A stretch of 21,512 bases of DNA from CAYPZL01 sp964415045 (GCA_964415045.1 CAYPZL010000094.1:1-21512); one strand, 5' to 3'. Positions 6,887-15,176 are shown, numbered from the stretch's first letter. Program-made: numbers and translations. The notes: generated by a model not told the origin, from the sequence alone.

Positions 6887-7368
6887 GGATCCTCGGCATC
6901 GATCCCGGGCTCCAGGTGTGTGGCTACGCCTGCCTCGAAACCGACGGCAACAGGGAGGTGATCGTCGAGGCCGGGGTTTTTCGCACTTCCGGTGAACTGC
7001 CGCTTGAGGCCAAGCTGAATCAAATCGCCGTCGACATCGAGGCGGTGCTGCGGAAGTTCGCGCCCGACGTGGTGGCGGTGGAAGAACTCTACAGCCACTA
7101 CGCTCATCCGAAGACTGCGATCCTGATGGGACACGCTCGCGGCGTCATCCTCCAGAAGAGCGCTGCGGCCGGTGTCGAGGTCAAGAGTTTCAGCGCCACC
7201 CGCATCAAGAAGTCACTCACCGGCAACGGCCGGGCCTCGAAAGAGCAGGTGCAGAAGACCATGCAAACGATCCTCGCACTGCCCGAAGTACCCAAGCCGC
7301 CCGACGTCGCCGACGCCATGGCCGCCGCACTGTGCTGCGCCAATGCACTGGCGCGAGAAAGGAGATAG
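6883..7368 (+). CDS. ruvC: Crossover junction endodeoxyribonuclease RuvC
   Basis: RuvC is the dimeric, Mg-dependent nuclease that cuts Holliday junctions during recombination repair, with the RuvAB motor. The 161-residue protein has an RNase H-like fold with four acidic residues in place: D7 (MRILGIDPG), E67 (VAVEELY), D141 and D144 (PPDVADAMAAAL). The start is ATG 6883, overlapping the cysS stop, because GGAGGTGG (6873-6880) sits at ribosome-binding distance; an upstream GTG at 6871 would place that site inside the gene. RuvA and RuvB follow on the same strand after a 122-bp gap with its own promoter candidate. Confidence 0.96.
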   Translation: MRILGIDPGLQVCGYACLETDGNREVIVEAGVFRTSGELPLEAKLNQIAVDIEAVLRKFAPDVVAVEELYSHYAHPKTAILMGHARGVILQKSAAAGVEVKSFSATRIKKSLTGNGRASKEQVQKTMQTILALPEVPKPPDVADAMAAALCCANALARERR

Positions 7369-7383
7369 AGCCCCCAAGATCGG

Positions 7384-7413
7384 TTGCATCAGTGGGGCCT
7401 GAGCCGTTATGAT
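7384..7413 (+). promoter_or_regulatory. Candidate promoter for ruvA-ruvB
   Basis: TTGCAT (7384-7389) and TATGAT (7408-7413) are separated by 18 bp in the 122-bp gap between ruvC and ruvA. The -10 box matches five of six consensus bases and the -35 box three of six. It would leave a leader of about 70 nt. Confidence 0.3.
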
Positions 7414-7490
7414 TGATCCATTTCAACGGGGAGCGTTTTCTAGGACCGCATGAAACGAAAGTGAAATAGCGGCAGGCAGAGACGGATTGC

Positions 7491-8120
7491 ATGATTGCAC
7501 GAATCGAAGGAAAACTCATTCATCTCGATACCGAGAGCGCCCTGGTGCAGGTCGGGTCGATCGCGTACGAGGTCATGCTGCCCGGGTATTGCATCGACGC
7601 CCTCTCGGGGCAGTTGAATGCGGAGATCAGCCTCCGCACGATGGAGTATTACGAGGGCACGCTGGGCGGGGGCAACCTGATTCCGCGCATGGTCGGCTTT
7701 CTCACGTCCGCCGAACGGGACTTTTTTACCCGGTTCATCAGCGTCAAGGGCATGGGCATCAAGAAGGGCCTGCGGGCGCTGAACATTCCGATCGCCAACA
7801 TCGCCGCCGCCATCGAAAACGGGGATGAGAAGACGCTGCTCTCGCTGCCGGCGGTCGGGAAACGGATGGCCCAGCAGATCATCGCCGAGCTCAAGGGCAA
7901 GCTGCAGGCGTTCGCCGCCGGCGCCGAGCCCGCCGGGACCACTCGGGCCGAGTTCAGCCCCTTCCAGGCCGAGACGCTGGAGATCCTCATCGCCTGGGGC
8001 GAAAAGCGAAACGAGATCATGGAGCTGATCGAGCTGGCCTGTCAGCGACATCCGGACGTCAACACCGCCGAAGCCCTCGTCCCCCTGGTCTACCGCCTCA
8101 AACAGGGCGTGGAAGTCTGA
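7491..8120 (+). CDS. ruvA: Holliday junction branch migration protein RuvA
   Basis: RuvA is the tetrameric DNA-binding subunit that grips the four-way junction and loads RuvB. Its 209 residues include the N-terminal OB fold (MIARIEGKLIHLDTESALVQ), two helix-hairpin-helix motifs (SVKGMGIKKGLRALNI and SLPAVGKRMAQQIIAELKGK), a flexible linker (about 140-160) and the C-terminal RuvB-binding domain, which ends PLVYRLKQGVEV and diverges from better-known species. ATG 7491 gives the canonical MIARIEG start. It follows ruvC and precedes ruvB by 106 bp. Confidence 0.95.
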   Translation: MIARIEGKLIHLDTESALVQVGSIAYEVMLPGYCIDALSGQLNAEISLRTMEYYEGTLGGGNLIPRMVGFLTSAERDFFTRFISVKGMGIKKGLRALNIPIANIAAAIENGDEKTLLSLPAVGKRMAQQIIAELKGKLQAFAAGAEPAGTTRAEFSPFQAETLEILIAWGEKRNEIMELIELACQRHPDVNTAEALVPLVYRLKQGVEV

Positions 8121-8226
8121 CGTCACCACCCCGGTGCATCGGTTCAGGAGCTTCGCGCAGCGGCGTAGTCTTCTCGATTTCTCAGGTGGGTCTTGAACTT
8201 CGGCGGCGAATCGGTAAGCTCTTGAT

Positions 8227-9279
8227 ATGGCTATAGGTAGAGTTATCAGTGGGCAGTCCCTCGGCGAGGCTGAGGAGACCTTCAACACGGCGTTGCGTCC
8301 CGAGCATCTTGACGAGTGCGTGGGACAGCGCAACGTGCGGGAGAAGATCGCCATCGCGATCGAGGCAGCCCGGCAGCGGGGCGAGCCGCTGGAGCACATT
8401 CTCTTTTACGGCCCGCCGGGGCTGGGCAAGACCACGCTGGCCCACGTCGTCGCCAACGAGATGGGAGCGCGAATCCGCTGCAGCTCCGGACCGGCGATGG
8501 TGAAGGCCGGAGACGTGATGGGCATGCTCAGCAACATCAACACCGGCGACGTGCTCTTCATCGACGAAATCCACCGGCTCAGCACGCCGGTCGAAGAGTT
8601 CATCTATCCGGCGATGGAGGACTTCAAGGTCGATTACACCGTGGACAGCGGGCTGCACGCCAAGACGATCAACTTCCCGCTGAAGCGGTTTACGCTCATC
8701 GGCGCCACGACGCGGGCCGGACTGCTCAGCGCGCCGCTGCGCAGCCGGTTCGGAATGCTCTATCACCTCGATTTCTACGATACGGGTGAGCTGACCGAGA
8801 TCCTCGGCCGTTCGGCGCGACTGCTGAAGCTGAAGTGCCAGGACGGAACGCTGGAGCTGATTGCGGACCGCTCGCGCGGAACGCCGCGTATCGCCAACCG
8901 CCTGCTCAAGCGCGTGCGCGACTACGCCCAGGTCAAGGGCTCCGGCGTGCTCAGTCCCGAGATCGTCGAGAACGCCCTAAAGATGGAGCAGATCGACGCG
9001 CTGGGCCTGGATCCGCTGGATCGAGCCGTTCTCAAGGCGCTGGCCAGCGTCTACGACGGCGGGCCGGCCGGCATCGAGGCCATCGCCGCCACCCTCGGGG
9101 AGGAACGCGACACCCTCGAAGACGTCGTCGAGCCCTACCTCCTGCAGATCGGCTTCCTCCGCCGCACGAAGCGTGGACGCGAAATCACACCCCAGGCCCG
9201 CGACCACCTCGGCCTGACCCCCCGCCCCAAAAAACAGAAGACCGACCAGCCCAATCTGTTTGGTCTTGACGAATCGTGA
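8227..9279 (+). CDS. ruvB: Holliday junction branch migration helicase RuvB
   Basis: RuvB is the hexameric AAA+ motor that drives branch migration on RuvA-bound junctions. The 350-residue protein has Walker A (YGPPGLGKTT, 61-70), Walker B (LFIDEIHRL, 110-118), sensor 1 (GATTRAG, 159-165), a likely arginine finger in LRSRFG (R174), sensor 2 (RGTPRIANRLLKRVRD) and the C-terminal winged helix ending near QIGFLRRTKRGREITPQA. The length is normal. No strong ribosome-binding site precedes ATG 8227 (GGTAAG is nearest). Together with ruvC and ruvA it makes a full resolvasome set. Confidence 0.97.
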   Translation: MAIGRVISGQSLGEAEETFNTALRPEHLDECVGQRNVREKIAIAIEAARQRGEPLEHILFYGPPGLGKTTLAHVVANEMGARIRCSSGPAMVKAGDVMGMLSNINTGDVLFIDEIHRLSTPVEEFIYPAMEDFKVDYTVDSGLHAKTINFPLKRFTLIGATTRAGLLSAPLRSRFGMLYHLDFYDTGELTEILGRSARLLKLKCQDGTLELIADRSRGTPRIANRLLKRVRDYAQVKGSGVLSPEIVENALKMEQIDALGLDPLDRAVLKALASVYDGGPAGIEAIAATLGEERDTLEDVVEPYLLQIGFLRRTKRGREITPQARDHLGLTPRPKKQKTDQPNLFGLDES

Positions 9280-9367
9280 TAGGCAAAGCCATACTTGAGG
9301 CACGTATGAGAACATCGGGAACCGCTGGGTTGCCGTAAAAAGCGGGTCGGTTGTATGTGGGGAACCT

Positions 9368-10561
9368 ATGGATTTGGAATCCAGTCCATTCAGTCCGGGC
9401 CAGCCTGTCCCAACCGAGTTCTTCGTCGGGCGCGTCCAGGAGATCGAGTGTCTGCGAAGCATGGTGCTGGCGTCTCTGCAGAAACGCTTCAAGGTGGGCT
9501 TTGTCACCGGCGAACGAGGTATCGGAAAAAGCTCTCTCGTCTCCTTCGTTCGACATCTCGTCGACAAGGAGCAATCCGTAGCCGGCTGTCAGGTGTTTTT
9601 GGGCGGGGTGCGCGAACTGCCGCAGATGATCCGACGAACATTTGACCGCCTGCTCAAGGACAGCATTGAAAAACCGTGGCACTCCAAGGTACGCGAGTTC
9701 TTTGGGCAGCACGTTCGGGAAGTGGGCCTGTTTGGGATCTCCATGGAATTGAGCCTCTCTGCGGAGGACCTCTCCCTGATCACCCATGATTTCGTTCCCT
9801 CCGTGCGCCGCCTGATGGACAAGCTCTCGGACGATCGACAGGCGCTGCTGCTGATCCTGGACGACATCAACGGGCTGGCGTCGTCGCCGGAATTCGCAAA
9901 CTGGCTCAAGAGTATCGTGGATGAGATTGCCACCAGCCGAGAAGGGCTTCCCCTGTGTCTGCTGGTGGTCGGCTTGGAGGAGAGGCGCCTGGAACTCGTC
10001 CGTGTGCAGCCGTCGCTGGCGCGCGTCTTTGAGCTCATCGACATCAAGCCCTGGACGCAGGAGGAAGCAACCGAGTTCTTTAGACGAACGTTTCGAGAAT
10101 CTTCCGCAAGCGTCTCCAGGAAAGACCTCGATCTGATGGTTCAGTTCACCGGTGGATTGCCCGTGTTGGCCCATGAGATCGGAGATGCGGTTTGGAGAGC
10201 GGCTCCCAGTGCAACTATCGGCAGTGACGATGTGTGGACGGGCATCGTCAACGCCGCGGAAGTCGTCGGTCGCAAGCTGCTTGAGCCTCAAGTGTTTCAG
10301 GCCTTGCGGAGCGACCGTTACCGGTCCATCCTGCGGAAGATGGCTGACCGACCGATGGAACTCCAGTTCCGCAGGCAGAACCTGAGCGCCAGGCTGACCG
10401 CCGATGAGAAAAAGGTGATGGATAATTTCCTCAGGCGAATGAAGGAGCTTGGGGCGCTCGTTTCGGATGAGCAGGCCGGACGCGGCGGCTATCGTTTCGT
10501 GAACCGACTCCACGCGTTGTACTTCTGGATGGAGTCTCAGCGGGCAAAACGGAAAAAGTAG
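9368..10561 (+). CDS. Orphan AAA/STAND-like ATPase
   Basis: A 397-residue P-loop ATPase. The N-terminus has the AAA_16-like opening PGQPVPTEFFVGRVQEIECL (10-29), then Walker A GERGIGKSS (48-56) and Walker B LLLILDDING (160-169). A region with PWTQEEATEFFRRTF and FTGGLPVLAHEIGDA resembles the small domain of archaeal-type/Orc1-Cdc6-like ATPases. The C-terminus (from about 320) is charged and helical, like a winged helix (NLSARLTADEKKVMDNFLRR). Proteins of this kind often bind nucleic acid or act as signalling switches, but no partner gene is adjacent. Its codon style resembles its neighbours only loosely. TTGCCG/TATGTG at 9330-9359 could be a weak near-leaderless promoter. The function is unknown. 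Confidence 0.75.
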   Translation: MDLESSPFSPGQPVPTEFFVGRVQEIECLRSMVLASLQKRFKVGFVTGERGIGKSSLVSFVRHLVDKEQSVAGCQVFLGGVRELPQMIRRTFDRLLKDSIEKPWHSKVREFFGQHVREVGLFGISMELSLSAEDLSLITHDFVPSVRRLMDKLSDDRQALLLILDDINGLASSPEFANWLKSIVDEIATSREGLPLCLLVVGLEERRLELVRVQPSLARVFELIDIKPWTQEEATEFFRRTFRESSASVSRKDLDLMVQFTGGLPVLAHEIGDAVWRAAPSATIGSDDVWTGIVNAAEVVGRKLLEPQVFQALRSDRYRSILRKMADRPMELQFRRQNLSARLTADEKKVMDNFLRRMKELGALVSDEQAGRGGYRFVNRLHALYFWMESQRAKRKK

Positions 10562-10571
10562 CCCGGCCATC

Positions 10572-10587
10572 GTGCCGCCGACGGCAC
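10572..10587 (+). other. Hairpin just after the ATPase gene
   Basis: GTGCCG (10572-10577), loop CCGA, CGGCAC (10582-10587) make a perfect 6-bp stem ten bases after the ATPase stop. No T-tract follows, so it is not a classical intrinsic terminator; it may stabilise the 3' end or be a repeat. The remaining DNA up to 10843 has no credible gene. Confidence 0.3.
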
Positions 10588-10769
10588 AGATCGCGGGCGA
10601 GAGATCACTTCACAGGCGTGAGAACATCCCTGGCCTGGAAGGGTATCCGAAGAATGGGTCTCCCAGGAAGTGCCCCGGGGCCTGTGGTTGCCGGGGTGAA
10701 TGAGAGCGGGATGTGCGTAACCCGCGGCGTGTCCGGCGATATTTCTGGATTCTCAGGCCCGGATGGGTT

Positions 10770-10775
10770 TAGAAT
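10770..10775 (+). promoter_or_regulatory. Possible -10 box for the glycosyltransferase gene
   Basis: TAGAAT matches five of six -10 bases, but no clear -35 box lies 16-18 bp upstream. If used, transcription would start near 10782, so an in-frame ATG at 10763 could not be the start and ATG 10844 would be preferred. Confidence 0.25.
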
Positions 10776-10843
10776 GGGCCGGTGGGATGCAGGGGTTGTA
10801 TCCCGCTTATGCATTGTACCGGGAGTCGGTTGCATCCGCGGCC

Positions 10844-11896
10844 ATGAGAGTATTGTTTGGCGTATTCGACTGGGGTCTGGGCCACGCCACCAGGGACGTG
10901 CCTCTGATTGCCGAGCTTCTGCGGGAAAACGAGGTCCACATCCTTTCGACCGGCAGGGCCCTGGAACTGTTGCGCGGTCACTTCGGCGACCGGTGCACGT
11001 ATTACAGCGTGCGCAGCATCTATCCGCCCTACACGCGGACGCGGCTGTTCAAGCTGAAGTTCTCCGTTTCGGTCCCCAAAATGATGCGGACGCTCAAGCG
11101 GGCGTGCCGGCGGTCCCGGCGAATCATCCGCACCGGCTTCGACATCGTCATCTCCGACTGCCGGTACGACGTCTACGACCGGCCCGAGAACTCGTATCTG
11201 ATCAACCACCAGTTGCGGTTCAAAACCCCGGTCGGGGCCGAGCGCGTGCTCGAACGCTGGCTCGCCTCGCGCATGCGGAAATACCGGTACGTGTTCGTGC
11301 CGGATTACGAGGCCAACAGCCTGACCGGCCTCCTCAGCCACGACCTGCGCTACATTCCCCCCGAGAAAGTCAAGTACATCGGCATCCTTTCCCGCCTGCG
11401 AAGGCAGGAGGTGGCTCAGGACATCGAGTACTTCATCTCCCTGTCGGGCCCCGAGCCGCAGAGGACGGTGCTGGAACGACAGATCCTGGCCCAGGCGGCG
11501 CAGTTGCCCGGACCGGTGGTGATCGCCGGAGGCAAGCCGAACGGCACACCGAAGGACCGCAGCAAGAACGTGGAATATCACAGCTTCTTGGACGCCGACC
11601 GTCAGGAGGCCGTCATGAACCGGGCGAAGTTCATCATCACGCGGTCCGGGTACACGACGATCATGGAGCTGGCCGAATTGGGCAAGACGCGGGTGCTGCT
11701 GCTGCCCACGCCCGGACAGACCGAGCAGGAGTATCTCGCCGATTATTACGAGCAGCAGAAGTACTTTCATCACGTCAGCCAGTACCGGCTGCGTCTGGCC
11801 GACGACATTGCCAAGGCCCGAAAATTCCGGGGCTTCGATCCGCCCTGGAAAACGAAGGATTCCGTGGACCGATTCATGAATATCCTCTACTCGTGA
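10844..11896 (+). CDS. Glycosyltransferase of the TIGR00661/MJ1255 family (GT-B, MurG-like)
   Basis: A 350-residue GT-B-fold protein. It opens with MRVLFGVFDWGLGHATRDVP, the family's typical first strand and glycine-rich loop followed by a conserved GHA. It continues with HILSTGRALELL and FDIVISDCRYDVYDRPENSY, and in the C-terminal domain GPVVIAGGKPNG, RAKFIITRSGYTTIMELAEL and LLPTPGQTEQEYLA, the nucleotide-sugar binding end. No signal or membrane segment is evident. The substrate is unknown. An in-frame ATG at 10763 exists, but its extension (GGMQGLYPAYALYR...) is unlike family members, so I chose ATG 10844; no good ribosome-binding site is seen. The 3' end overlaps the opposing PAP2-type gene by 10 bp. 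Confidence 0.8.
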   Translation: MRVLFGVFDWGLGHATRDVPLIAELLRENEVHILSTGRALELLRGHFGDRCTYYSVRSIYPPYTRTRLFKLKFSVSVPKMMRTLKRACRRSRRIIRTGFDIVISDCRYDVYDRPENSYLINHQLRFKTPVGAERVLERWLASRMRKYRYVFVPDYEANSLTGLLSHDLRYIPPEKVKYIGILSRLRRQEVAQDIEYFISLSGPEPQRTVLERQILAQAAQLPGPVVIAGGKPNGTPKDRSKNVEYHSFLDADRQEAVMNRAKFIITRSGYTTIMELAELGKTRVLLLPTPGQTEQEYLADYYEQQKYFHHVSQYRLRLADDIAKARKFRGFDPPWKTKDSVDRFMNILYS

Positions 11897-12612
11897 AACG
11901 TCGCGTCGATCTTCTTCGTCAGAGCGCAACCCATCCGGTAGGAACAGTAGGTGATGAAAAACGCACCGAACACGTCGATGCTGTAATGCAGGTGCATGGC
12001 CAGCACGGTGAACGCCATGATGAGCGAGCCGGCCAGGAACACGTACCGCAGGGGGCTGTGCTTGAACAGGAAGAACCCCAGGAGGGGAATGGCCGTGTGC
12101 CCGGAGAAGAACATGTCGTTCTGGAAGCTGAGGTGCTGACAAATCCAGGGGAAATCGGCCCGGATGGCGTCCGAGGGCGTCTGTAGATGCGTAAACAGCA
12201 TGAACACCGAGCGCAACATCACCAGCAGGCTGAACTGGCTGGCGACAAAGTGAAACGTGCGAATGTGAAAGACCAAAGGCGAGATGAACAAGGTGCAGAC
12301 GAGGGCGATGTAGCCGTAGACGAAAAGGGGGCTCAAATCGATGGGGCCGAAATGATCCAGGATCAGGTCGGGAATATCGGGCCCCTCCGTCGCGGAGACG
12401 TACACGCCGGCATGATAGTCCAGATACGTAGCGATGACAATGAGAACCAGAGACGAGGCGTTCAGGTACCGGTATTCCAGGAACTCCCTGACCCACGCGC
12501 GCCATCCTTCCCGGAAATACGTCTTGAGCCTCGAGACCTGCCTGGCAATCCCGGGGGTGCGATGGGACGCATCGTCGGGCGGTGTTGTCAGTCGTCGCTC
12601 TGCTTCCTGCAT
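11887..12612 (-). CDS. PAP2_C (sphingomyelin-synthase-like) membrane phosphatase/phosphotransferase
   Basis: A 241-residue integral membrane protein with about six hydrophobic segments (SSLVLIVIATYLDYHAGVY, LFVYGYIALVCTLFISPLVF, FHFVASQFSLLVMLRSVFML and others). The active-site elements are those of the sphingomyelin-synthase-like PAP2 branch: NDMFFSGHT (166-173, with H172) and HYSIDV (209-214, with H209 and D213). The expected activity is hydrolysis or transfer of a lipid phosphate head group; the actual lipid is unknown. It is the last gene of the minus-strand run, one base after the recO stop, so translation is probably coupled. Its 3' end overlaps the convergent glycosyltransferase gene. 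Confidence 0.75.
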   Translation of the reverse strand: MQEAERRLTTPPDDASHRTPGIARQVSRLKTYFREGWRAWVREFLEYRYLNASSLVLIVIATYLDYHAGVYVSATEGPDIPDLILDHFGPIDLSPLFVYGYIALVCTLFISPLVFHIRTFHFVASQFSLLVMLRSVFMLFTHLQTPSDAIRADFPWICQHLSFQNDMFFSGHTAIPLLGFFLFKHSPLRYVFLAGSLIMAFTVLAMHLHYSIDVFGAFFITYCSYRMGCALTKKIDATFHE

Positions 12613-12613
12613 G

Positions 12614-13366
12614 TCAGCCCCCCTGTATGTGCCGCGCCATTTTCGGCCGGCGACCCAATGTCTCGGTGAAATGATGAATCAGGACGCGCTCGATTTCATT
12701 GAGACCGTTGTCCTGCAACCGGGGAATCTGCTTCAAGTCGGCCCAGCTTCGCGCCACGGCGAGGCCAAGCCCGATCTTGTCGGGATAGCTCATCTCGCAG
12801 TCCCGACAGATCAGTCCGTTGGCGGCGCTGCTGAAATACACCTGGCGCCAGCTTTTTGAGAAGGGCCTCTTGCAGTTGGCGCACTGCTTCAGGACCGGCT
12901 GCAATCCCACTTCGCGCAGCAAGGAAAGCTGAAACAGAATCAGCCGGATCATCACGCCGCGTCGGTCCCGCGCCAGGTCCTCCTGCTCGAGATCCTGCAC
13001 GAACTGCATGAAATGATCAAACAGGACGAGATGCGGATCACAGTCGTGGGTGAGCAGGCCGAGCAATTCGGCGGCAAACAGCGCGCTGTGCAGGGCGAAC
13101 AGATTCCGCCGGAGGCCGCCCCGAACCGAGTGCTGCTGAAACTCCGTCAGCGTCGCGAGTTGCTCTCGTGCGACGCCGGAGAAAACGACGTCGCCGAAGG
13201 AGAGCACCTCGATCGGCCCGTCGAAGGCCGACTTCGGCCGTTTCGACCCCTTCGCGATCGCCTTGACCTTCCCGGAAAGACGGGCGAAGAGAGTGACGAT
13301 CTGCGAGGTCTCGGAATAATCGAGGGCGCGGATACACACGGCCCGGTCCTTCGTCAACATGGTCAC
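12614..13366 (-). CDS. recO: DNA repair protein RecO
   Basis: RecO helps load RecA onto SSB-covered DNA in the RecFOR pathway. The 250-residue protein has the N-terminal OB fold (RAVCIRALDYSETSQIVTLF, then LSGKVKAIAKGSKRPKSAFD), the helical middle and a C-terminal zinc-finger with CANC and CRDC pairs. The start is either GTG 13366, which overlaps the upstream CBS-protein stop as GTGA, or ATG 13360; the difference is two residues and I kept the overlap form. A PAP2-type gene follows after one base. RecO with the RuvABC set gives this window two recombination-repair modules. Confidence 0.9.
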   Translation of the reverse strand: MTMLTKDRAVCIRALDYSETSQIVTLFARLSGKVKAIAKGSKRPKSAFDGPIEVLSFGDVVFSGVAREQLATLTEFQQHSVRGGLRRNLFALHSALFAAELLGLLTHDCDPHLVLFDHFMQFVQDLEQEDLARDRRGVMIRLILFQLSLLREVGLQPVLKQCANCKRPFSKSWRQVYFSSAANGLICRDCEMSYPDKIGLGLAVARSWADLKQIPRLQDNGLNEIERVLIHHFTETLGRRPKMARHIQGG

Positions 13367-14646
13367 GGCTCAACGATTTTTTGAATTCTGATCCGCTTGA
13401 TGCGCCGGGGCTCAGCCGAGGCAATGGTGAACTCCAGATTCGCATACTCGAAATGCTCCCCCGCCTTGGGGATGTACCCCAAACGGGAGAAGACGAAACC
13501 GCCCACGGTATCATAATCCTCGTCTTCGGGCAGATCCAATTCGTAGTCGTCGTTGAGGTCATTGACGTATGTCCGGGCATCGACCTCGATCGTGTTTCCG
13601 TCGATCTTGCGAATCGACTCCGGCGGGGTCTCTTCATATTCGTCGGTGATTTCGCCGACCAGCTCCTCGAGAATATCCTCCAGCGTCACGATCCCGGCGG
13701 TGCCCCCGTACTCGTCCAGCACGACGGCAATGTGGAGCTTCTGGTTCTGGAACTCGTGGAGCAGGGAACGCAACGGCTTGCTTTCGGGAACGAAATACAC
13801 CTCGCGCATGCGCCCGCGCAGGCTGAAGTCGCCGGCGTCCTTTCCGATCTCCGCCAGCAGGTCCTTGGCGTAGATCAGCCCAACGATGTTGTCGATGTTC
13901 GCCTCATACACGGGAATCCGGGAATGGCCCGCCCTGGTGATGGTCTCTAGGACCGTCGGCAAATCCGCGCTGACCTCGACGGCGACCAGGTCCGTTCGAG
14001 GGGTCATGATCTCGTCGGCGCAGCGTTCGCTCAGCTCCAGCACGTTCTCAATCATCTCCTGCTCTTCTTCGTCGAACGCGCCTTCCATGCGATGCTGCTC
14101 GAGATCCTCCAGGAACTCCTCCTGCTTCTCTTCCTGCTGCTCTTTGGCCGAGGCCTCGGGCACACCGGCGAGCCGCCGCACAAAACCGTCGTAAAGCCGC
14201 AAGACGAAAAGCACCGGAGCGACAATGACACTGAGCCACAACAGCAGTCTGTACGTCCGGCTGAGCAGCTTCTCCCCGGCATACTTGGCCCAGGCATGAG
14301 GAATGGCCAGACTGAAGACCGAGAAAATCGCCACCGCGATGAAGAAGACGAGCACGTAGCTGCCAAAGCCCAACGGCTCCTGGTGGACCGACAGTAGGGC
14401 CACCAGGAGCAGCAAAGCGCTGATGTTGAAAACGAGCCTGTAGAAAGAGCAGGTCAGAATCAGCCTGTCGGCCTTTTCCACCACCTCATCCACGAGCCGG
14501 GGACGTTCCTCCCCACTGACCGCCTTAAACGCCTCCTGCAGGCGGAGACGCGAGAAAATACGCAACGCCGTCGCGTTGACGGAAAAGAACAATGTCGCTC
14601 CAACGAACAGGCAGATCAGCAACACAGCCCAACCGGTGAAGCCCAC
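13363..14646 (-). CDS. CNNM/CorC-type protein: DUF21 membrane domain, CBS pair, CorC_HlyC domain
   Basis: A 427-residue membrane protein of the hemolysin C/CorC/CNNM family, whose members move or sense Mg/Co ions. In order: three or four transmembrane helices (1-180, for example GWAVLLICLFVGATLFFSV, FGSYVLVFFIAVAIFSVFSL), a charged linker, two CBS domains (about 215-340: ADEIMTPRTDLVAVEVSAD, HIAVVLDEYGGTAGIVTLED, ILEELVGEITDEYEE) and a C-terminal CorC_HlyC domain (TVGGFVFSRLGYIPKAGEHF). It lies downstream of ybeY, the classic phoH-ybeY-corC order, and overlaps recO. Family proteins in this position are often called TlyC or YbeX/CorC. Confidence 0.9.
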   Translation of the reverse strand: MGFTGWAVLLICLFVGATLFFSVNATALRIFSRLRLQEAFKAVSGEERPRLVDEVVEKADRLILTCSFYRLVFNISALLLLVALLSVHQEPLGFGSYVLVFFIAVAIFSVFSLAIPHAWAKYAGEKLLSRTYRLLLWLSVIVAPVLFVLRLYDGFVRRLAGVPEASAKEQQEEKQEEFLEDLEQHRMEGAFDEEEQEMIENVLELSERCADEIMTPRTDLVAVEVSADLPTVLETITRAGHSRIPVYEANIDNIVGLIYAKDLLAEIGKDAGDFSLRGRMREVYFVPESKPLRSLLHEFQNQKLHIAVVLDEYGGTAGIVTLEDILEELVGEITDEYEETPPESIRKIDGNTIEVDARTYVNDLNDDYELDLPEDEDYDTVGGFVFSRLGYIPKAGEHFEYANLEFTIASAEPRRIKRIRIQKIVEP

Positions 14647-14699
14647 TTCCCAAGACCTTTCAAGAAATCCTCAAGCACGCACCGCCCGACACGTCCGGG

Positions 14700-15170
14700 C
14701 TACTGTAGCTGCCCGTGCTCATCATACACAAAACCGTAACCCAGGTGTTGGAGAATCTCGTCCTCCATTCGATGCATCTCCCGAGCGGTCTCGGGGGTGG
14801 CATCGTCAAAGCCCAGATTATGCAACAATCCGTGCGTGATGTACAGTGCCAATTCCGCCGGTCCGGTGTGCCCCCGGGCGGCGGCCTCGCGCAGGGCCAG
14901 TTCGCCGTTGACGATCAGGTCGAAAACGCGCCCCGGCCCGCTCCCGTCTTCCTCCGACAGGTCGAAACTCAGACAATCCGTCGTACCGCTGCAGCCCAGG
15001 AATTCCTCGTTGAGCCGGCTCATCTCGGCGTCATCGACAATGCCGATGCTCACCTCCGCCCGGGTGACCCCGAAGCGCGTACAAACGAACCGCGTCAATT
15101 CCACCAGCGCGGGCCGGTCGGCGGGAATACCCGCAAAATGCGATGCGATCTGGACGGTGATCGGGGGCAC
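14700..15170 (-). CDS. ybeY: rRNA maturation RNase YbeY, with unusual metal-site residues
   Basis: A 156-residue protein of the UPF0054/YbeY family, a zinc-dependent RNase needed for 16S rRNA 3' end processing and ribosome quality control. The core HGLLHNLGFDD (113-123) matches the usual H-G-x-L-H-x-x-G-x-D-H except that the third metal-binding His is Asp (D123). In LNEEFLGCSGTTDCLSFD (53-70) the arginine conserved in E. coli before the Gly is Leu. Both differences occur in some planctomycete-like relatives as I recall, so they may be lineage variants. GTG 15170 is the start. The stop is 53 bp from the CBS-protein gene; a weak GCCCG/CGGGC hairpin lies at 14684-14700 in the gap. Confidence 0.85.
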   Translation of the reverse strand: MPPITVQIASHFAGIPADRPALVELTRFVCTRFGVTRAEVSIGIVDDAEMSRLNEEFLGCSGTTDCLSFDLSEEDGSGPGRVFDLIVNGELALREAAARGHTGPAELALYITHGLLHNLGFDDATPETAREMHRMEDEILQHLGYGFVYDEHGQLQ

Positions 15171-15176
15171 GGCAAC

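Noticed and set aside
4459..10561. A defence island linking MNT-HEPN and the orphan ATPase
   Set aside because: They are separated by cysS and ruvCAB, all housekeeping, and no other defence gene is present.
9185..10570. 461-codon minus-strand frame opposite the ATPase
   Set aside because: The plus strand has Walker A and B motifs and a normal start; the antisense frame resembles nothing.
10618..12186. 522-codon plus-strand frame
   Set aside because: It overlaps the glycosyltransferase in the wrong frame and runs antisense into the PAP2-type gene; no domain.
10769..12505. 578-codon minus-strand frame
   Set aside because: Antisense to the glycosyltransferase and out of frame with the PAP2-type gene.
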